Below are positions 59,519-64,000 of a stretch of DNA of 64,000 nt, one piece after another (within the stretch, counting starts at the first letter, position 1; the number at the start of each line of letters is the position of its first letter). Made by a program: the position numbers and the translations under genes. Source of the stretch: Spisula solida. Lineage: Eukaryota > Mollusca > Bivalvia > Venerida > Mactridae. The notes beneath the pieces are model-generated. The model saw only the letters and a program-made list of their open reading frames with translations. It did not search any database and was not told the origin of the DNA. Location of the stretch: the NCBI GenBank assembly GCA_947247005.1, contig OX365951.1, forward strand, positions 317,501 to 381,500, written 5' to 3'.

Positions 59519-60514
59519 CCAGTAATGATTATTACAAACTGTAATTTAGTGACTTGAATACCATATGACATATTTTATTCTTATTAGTATACCTCATTTA
59601 TGAATATATCACGCTTGCACAATTGTAGCAAATATTCAACAGTGCCTAACAAGTGGTAGAAAAAAATGGATGCACGTTATAAAGGTAATCTATACTTGTT
59701 ATTTCGTCGCGACCGCGGCTACAGTGAACAGTATTGACATACATGTAACAATGTTACGTATAAACATCTTACAAACATCTAAACAGTCATAATGGTGAAT
59801 GCCGGTAGAATATTCTTATGTTTCTTAATGAGTACATAGTCTCACCAGCACGCGGTTTCAAGTAATAAAATGCTTTTAAAACATTTAAAACTTTGGCTGG
59901 AATTGAAACATGACTAGTATTTTTCAATTTTACTTGCGGAAACTTGTTTATTGACTGCATTTAGAAAAGGAGTTAATGAGTGTAATTGTGGTTTTATAGT
60001 GACATTTACGATGGTTGCTAAAACACCTAACGACTACGAATTGGTAATACATAATTGTATGTGAGCTGGTGTGCATGCTAGTGCCAATTCTTAACCAAAT
60101 CACAACTTTCTTAAACAGCCAATAGGTACAAACAATATTTTGAAAAGTAAATAAAAACTTGGTTGTTGCATTGCTCGTTTGATTTACGTGTACATGTAAC
60201 ATATGTGTAAACTTTATGTTCTTTACGAAACCTGCTAATACCCCAGTAGAGTTTACATTTAGTTGTATCCATTTAGAACTAGGTTCTGCAACATAATAAT
60301 TTATCTATGAACAGTAATATTATCTGGTAGAAAATAATGGTATCTTTTAAACTTTAAGCGTCAAGTAAAGGAAACGATGATGTCATATTTATAAATAAGT
60401 TGCCTTTTGAATGACGCGGCAACATAGCGAACTCCAGACCCCCGTACTCAAGACAGACGCACTATTACATGTAGTAGTTTGGGATGTCGTGATTTTGTAG
60501 TTGCGTTTGGACAT

Positions 60515-60655
60515 TGTCTGTGCATTTTTGTTATCAAGTCGTATATTTGTAGTGTTGGGCATTGTGCCGTGTAATTGTGGTGTGTGATGTATATATGTTT
60601 CAAACGCAAGGCTGTTTAAGTTGAGTGCTGCCTCTCCTATCCGATTATCGTTTAT
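60515..60655 (+). repeat. RT-linked repeat family tail inside alpha E
   Basis: GGGCATTGTGCCGTGTAATT, GTGTGTGATGTATATATG, GCTGTTTAAGTTGAGTGCTG and CCTCTCCTATCCGATTATC. It lies at the same place as the 56690-56815 copy in D, confirming inheritance by duplication. Confidence 0.7.
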
Positions 60656-62137
60656 CTTCTTTTATGTTTAACAGTGGACAATACATGTACGTGTATAAAA
60701 GACAGACAATACAAATACCACAAATAGAACATGAAGTCGGTGTTGCATGTTGAGAGTTCATTTAAACTTGGCACGCTTCGTAATACAAATCATCGTTTTC
60801 TTGGCATGTATAGGAGCATGTAACGATGATATAATGCCAAGTTTACCTGACGTTAATACTAGCCTTGTATAGAAACACAGTTTGATGCTATACGTTATAG
60901 TTCAGACAAGGTGAATAACTTTTTATAAAGCAATGCCAAGAGCATCTGTAAAACAACAGCAATCAGGGCCTCACATACCGACCAGCGTCTCTATGTACGT
61001 GTCTGGGTGTACGACAGCGCCAAAGGCCTCTCAATATATATACGGTCATACAACACCCACCACGGCCTCTCGGTACATGCATTTGCACGTCTCACACTCA
61101 TCACAGGCGTTGTATCCACACAGTCATCACTGACTGATAATGATCACGCTCTCTCACAATTCGCACACCGTTCATGGCGTCACACAACAACATTCCACAC
61201 AGATTCCTTACACTATAATTACCAAGACAATATGCATTTAGTGTAGTATTTCTCACAATGACGATTATTGCTGTATTCACAATTATCGTAGATAACGTCG
61301 TGAGCCACATATATCAATTTAATCAACTTGGAGTGTATTTCATCCGGAAGATGTCAGAAGAATAAGCTGCCAAGTTTTAAGCTCAAATCGGAAGCCTGAT
61401 AGTACCTGATTGTAGTTTATTAAACCGTTTAAGCATGTTTAGTATACTTTTTATCCCGAAATCGGTTTATAATAATCCGGAACAATGTGCAGTCTCTACA
61501 ATTAATTAAAATACAATGTGTCTTGCATGTTATAGGAATTGTATTGATCATGAATTCTGTATGATTGTAAACGTAAACTATGAACCCATTGTTATTTTTA
61601 AATGTTGTACACAAAAAGTAATTATAACAATGACGTAATACAGATGTAATAATGATGTTTTATGTACAACGTTAATGTGCATGTGGTTTTATGAAACACG
61701 CAACGGTTTATAACGAAACGGTACATGTTCCTAACAAATAATCCGTAATAATTCAGATCGTTACATGTACTACTATTATAGTTTGTTACAGAGTGTTAAT
61801 AGCATTAACAAATGTTTCACATGCCACTTAAATATCCGAACAAGATTTAAAGTCGTACATGAGGTTATCCAATCACAGGTAGCAATGCATCAACTGAGTT
61901 ATTCGGAAGGGTTTGTATCATATGTATTGTATATAGACAGTCTCTTCATAAACTATACAATTGCTCCACATTACATGTCACATGATGGCTCTGAATGAAT
62001 AGCAATGAGATAAACTAATTGAACACTAGGAGAGACCAACACTTACGTCGAATATATTGCTATTCTTGAGTTTATAGACGTTTATAATTATTAGTGTGGT
62101 GAACGTACGGGTCATTACAATGTTTATGATTATGGTT

Positions 62138-62151
62138 TGGGGGGGGGGGGG
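62138..62151 (+). repeat. Variable G-run (alpha E allele)
   Basis: About 13 consecutive Gs after TTATGATTATGGTTT, the longest of the four alleles of this site in the window. Long G-runs are prone to slippage and sequencing error, so exact length is uncertain. Confidence 0.8.
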
Positions 62152-63739
62152 AAATAGTTGTCTTACAATGTTCTTTTCTCTGTAACTGTACGGTATATGT
62201 ACCAGCACATCATCAGCAATAATCAACAATAATCTAATACCTCGAAATGTTCGGGTAATTGGGAATAATTCGTCTTATCCATTTAAACATAAAGATATAG
62301 TTAATACAATGTAACTTGACGAATTCACATAACATTTATTGATTCCGGGTATTATTATAACATCGCATGTGAGGAAGGATGCTATAAATAAGCTTAGTTT
62401 TCTACTTAGTCCTTGCTTCGTGTAAATCAATATTTATTTTTTATGTTAATGAAAATAAAGACATAATTAACCTAACCCATAATTAGATTTACACAAGAAA
62501 CATTTTTAAGTGAACATTTATTTTGCGTTTACGTATTATTAAGATAATTATGCGGGCAAGTAGTTATTAATTACAAATCATTCGAACAAATAAAACAAAT
62601 AACAATTAATCAAATACAATCTGAATGTTCTACATGCTATGATACGCATAACATTTCTGTATCCTCGAACGGAATTATCAAGGCTTCAAGCGATCTTTAT
62701 TGCATACTGCCCAATATTAATTTACAAACAAAATGTTTGAAATGTCCGTGATATCATGTATGGGTTCTGTGTACAATGACAGCGAATTTGCCCGAAACCG
62801 TGTATCTCCTAAAAGGCCGATTTGTTCTCTGGTTAAATGTATTATCATAGGAGTTATTCGTATGTAATAGAAATTTTTAATCAAGAATTGCTCGGAAGAA
62901 ATATAACACTTTACCCACCAGTACTGTCATAATTGGTGAGCTACTGCTTATTCGGTTGGGCTCATCTGGTTTTCAGTATTTTGAACGTTTATAAATACAC
63001 ATGTCATCTAAATTTCAGTTAATATTAGATACAAAAATCTGAACAATACAAAATTACCATTGTCCTACTCTTAGACATTTTCGTAAACACCTAGATGAAA
63101 TGTGCTTCATAACTTAAAATTATTCATGTTGATATTTAATTTCATTCAGTTTGTTGAAACAATTTTCCCAGGAGTTACAACTATATGTCTATTCGTTGAC
63201 TTCGTCCTCAATTATGTAGAACAGTATGGTATTATTAGATTTCCTTTTGCTAATTTACAACAAATGGTCTACTTTGAACATGTCACTTGTTTGTTGTGGT
63301 TAGTCTTTCAGAAGCCATGGAATTTGCACGACGTCATTAATTCAAATTAGGTTTCCTATATCATCATTATTTCCGCAAGTTTATAATCAGACGCAGGAAG
63401 AACAACATCTTGTATTTACCATTCACTGTGTTGGATGACATCTTTATGTGGTCGCTGATATGAACTGATGCTCCTCTGTACATGTAATTCTCTTGACAAT
63501 AAACTAAATAAATGTTTAGTGTTATATAATGTGATATGTATGGGTTACGTGGACGTGAGAAAATATGTGATATAGAGAAACATAAATATAAACTGAAAAG
63601 AATAAATGTTAAATGTCCTTTTTAGTTTTTTTTACAAAAAAGAAACAATCAACAACTAATATAACATGTGGCTTTCTTATGTTTCCGGGATCAAAGGAAA
63701 ATTCGAGTGACACAGAAAATTCGAAGCTATAGTACTATA

Positions 63740-63965
63740 GGAGTTTATGACTGCAACTAGGTATTTTAGATGTTTGACAGCAGGGACTTGTCCTTTTGAT
63801 GTTTTGACAGATAAAACTAGGTCTTTGAGCGGTTAAGTTAACTTTCTTGTTTAATTGTGTTTTCGTCATTGTGCCATGTGTCATGTTTTTTGTGTTTTGT
63901 GCTTGGCTAGTTAAGTGAAGTGCTGCCTATTCTGTCCGATTTTGTTTTTTCCTTTTAACAAACTG
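63740..63965 (+). repeat. RT-linked repeat family 3' region at the distal end of alpha E
   Basis: TTTGACAGCAGGGACTTG, TTGACAGATAAAACTAGG, CATTGTGCCATGTGTCATG, TGTGCTTGGCTAGTTAAG, TGCTGCCTATTCTGTCCGAT and CCTTTTAACAAACTGTC. It is collinear with 54310-54520 in alpha C, including the downstream CTTTTAACAAACTGTC phrase. The alpha unit therefore ends in, or was captured together with, a copy of this family. Confidence 0.65.
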
Positions 63966-64000
63966 TCTACTGGGAGTTAATCCCGGATCAATCTGAACAA

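Larger units (their letters stand above)
59520..64000 (+). repeat. Segmental repeat alpha, copy E (runs off the window)
   Basis: Starts at ATTATTACAAACTG (equivalent to 32060 in A and 55755 in D) and is collinear with B to the window end. Landmarks are the conserved block (59865-60110), minisatellite (60970-61080), 61740, the G-run (62138), 62210, 62645, 63310 and 63530. The distal RT-family-like end matches C at 54.3-54.5 kb. Four of the CATGTA hexamer insertions are in this copy. Confidence 0.85.

Overview
The window reads as a stretch of animal nuclear DNA, most likely from a marine invertebrate and plausibly a bivalve mollusc. It is AT-rich and has no dense operon-like gene layout. It carries a Penelope-like reverse transcriptase of the kind abundant in bivalves, remnants of several LINE clades, a tRNA-derived SINE, and hAT- and mariner-type DNA elements. 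I find no convincing host protein-coding gene, tRNA gene or rRNA gene. Every long reading frame I recognise belongs to a transposable element. The organism call is inference; the repeat structure is read directly.

Layout: (1) 1-9.6 kb holds one arm of an old inverted duplication (about 0.6-3.5 kb, partner about 11.4-12.8 kb). Between the arms lies a 5'-truncated Penelope-like element (RT 3950-4906, 3' region to about 6290) and several short copies of its 3' tail. (2) 9.6-26.7 kb is copy 1 of a large segment (called beta here). It carries three adjacent minisatellites, two tail copies of the RT family, an unidentified 1.39-kb insert, a mariner-type element with TIRs, a SINE and a hAT remnant. 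(3) 26.7-31.3 kb is a nearly full-length CR1/L2-type LINE with ORF1 (coiled coil plus SGNH esterase) and ORF2 (endonuclease plus RT, one frameshift). (4) 31.5-64 kb consists of five diverged direct copies (A-E) of a second segment (alpha), with beta copy 2 at 43.9-50.8 kb between B and C. An RTE-type fragment (36.15-36.88 kb) and a minus-strand Tx1/L1-type LINE remnant (57.26-59.52 kb) interrupt the series.

Because most of the window exists in two to five diverged copies, paralogues act as empty sites. They give exact insertion junctions: TA for the mariner element, 7 bp for the hAT remnant, 7 bp for the 1.39-kb insert, and fixed 3' ends for the RT-family tails.

The most unusual pattern found is a recurring 6-bp difference between paralogues. 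At a dozen sites one copy has TACATGTA where the others have only TA (or TTA), i.e. CATGTA has been gained or lost with no other length change. The octamer occurs about 45 times in the window by eye, far more than base composition predicts. The pattern resembles a footprint left repeatedly at TA sites, but the mechanism is unknown.
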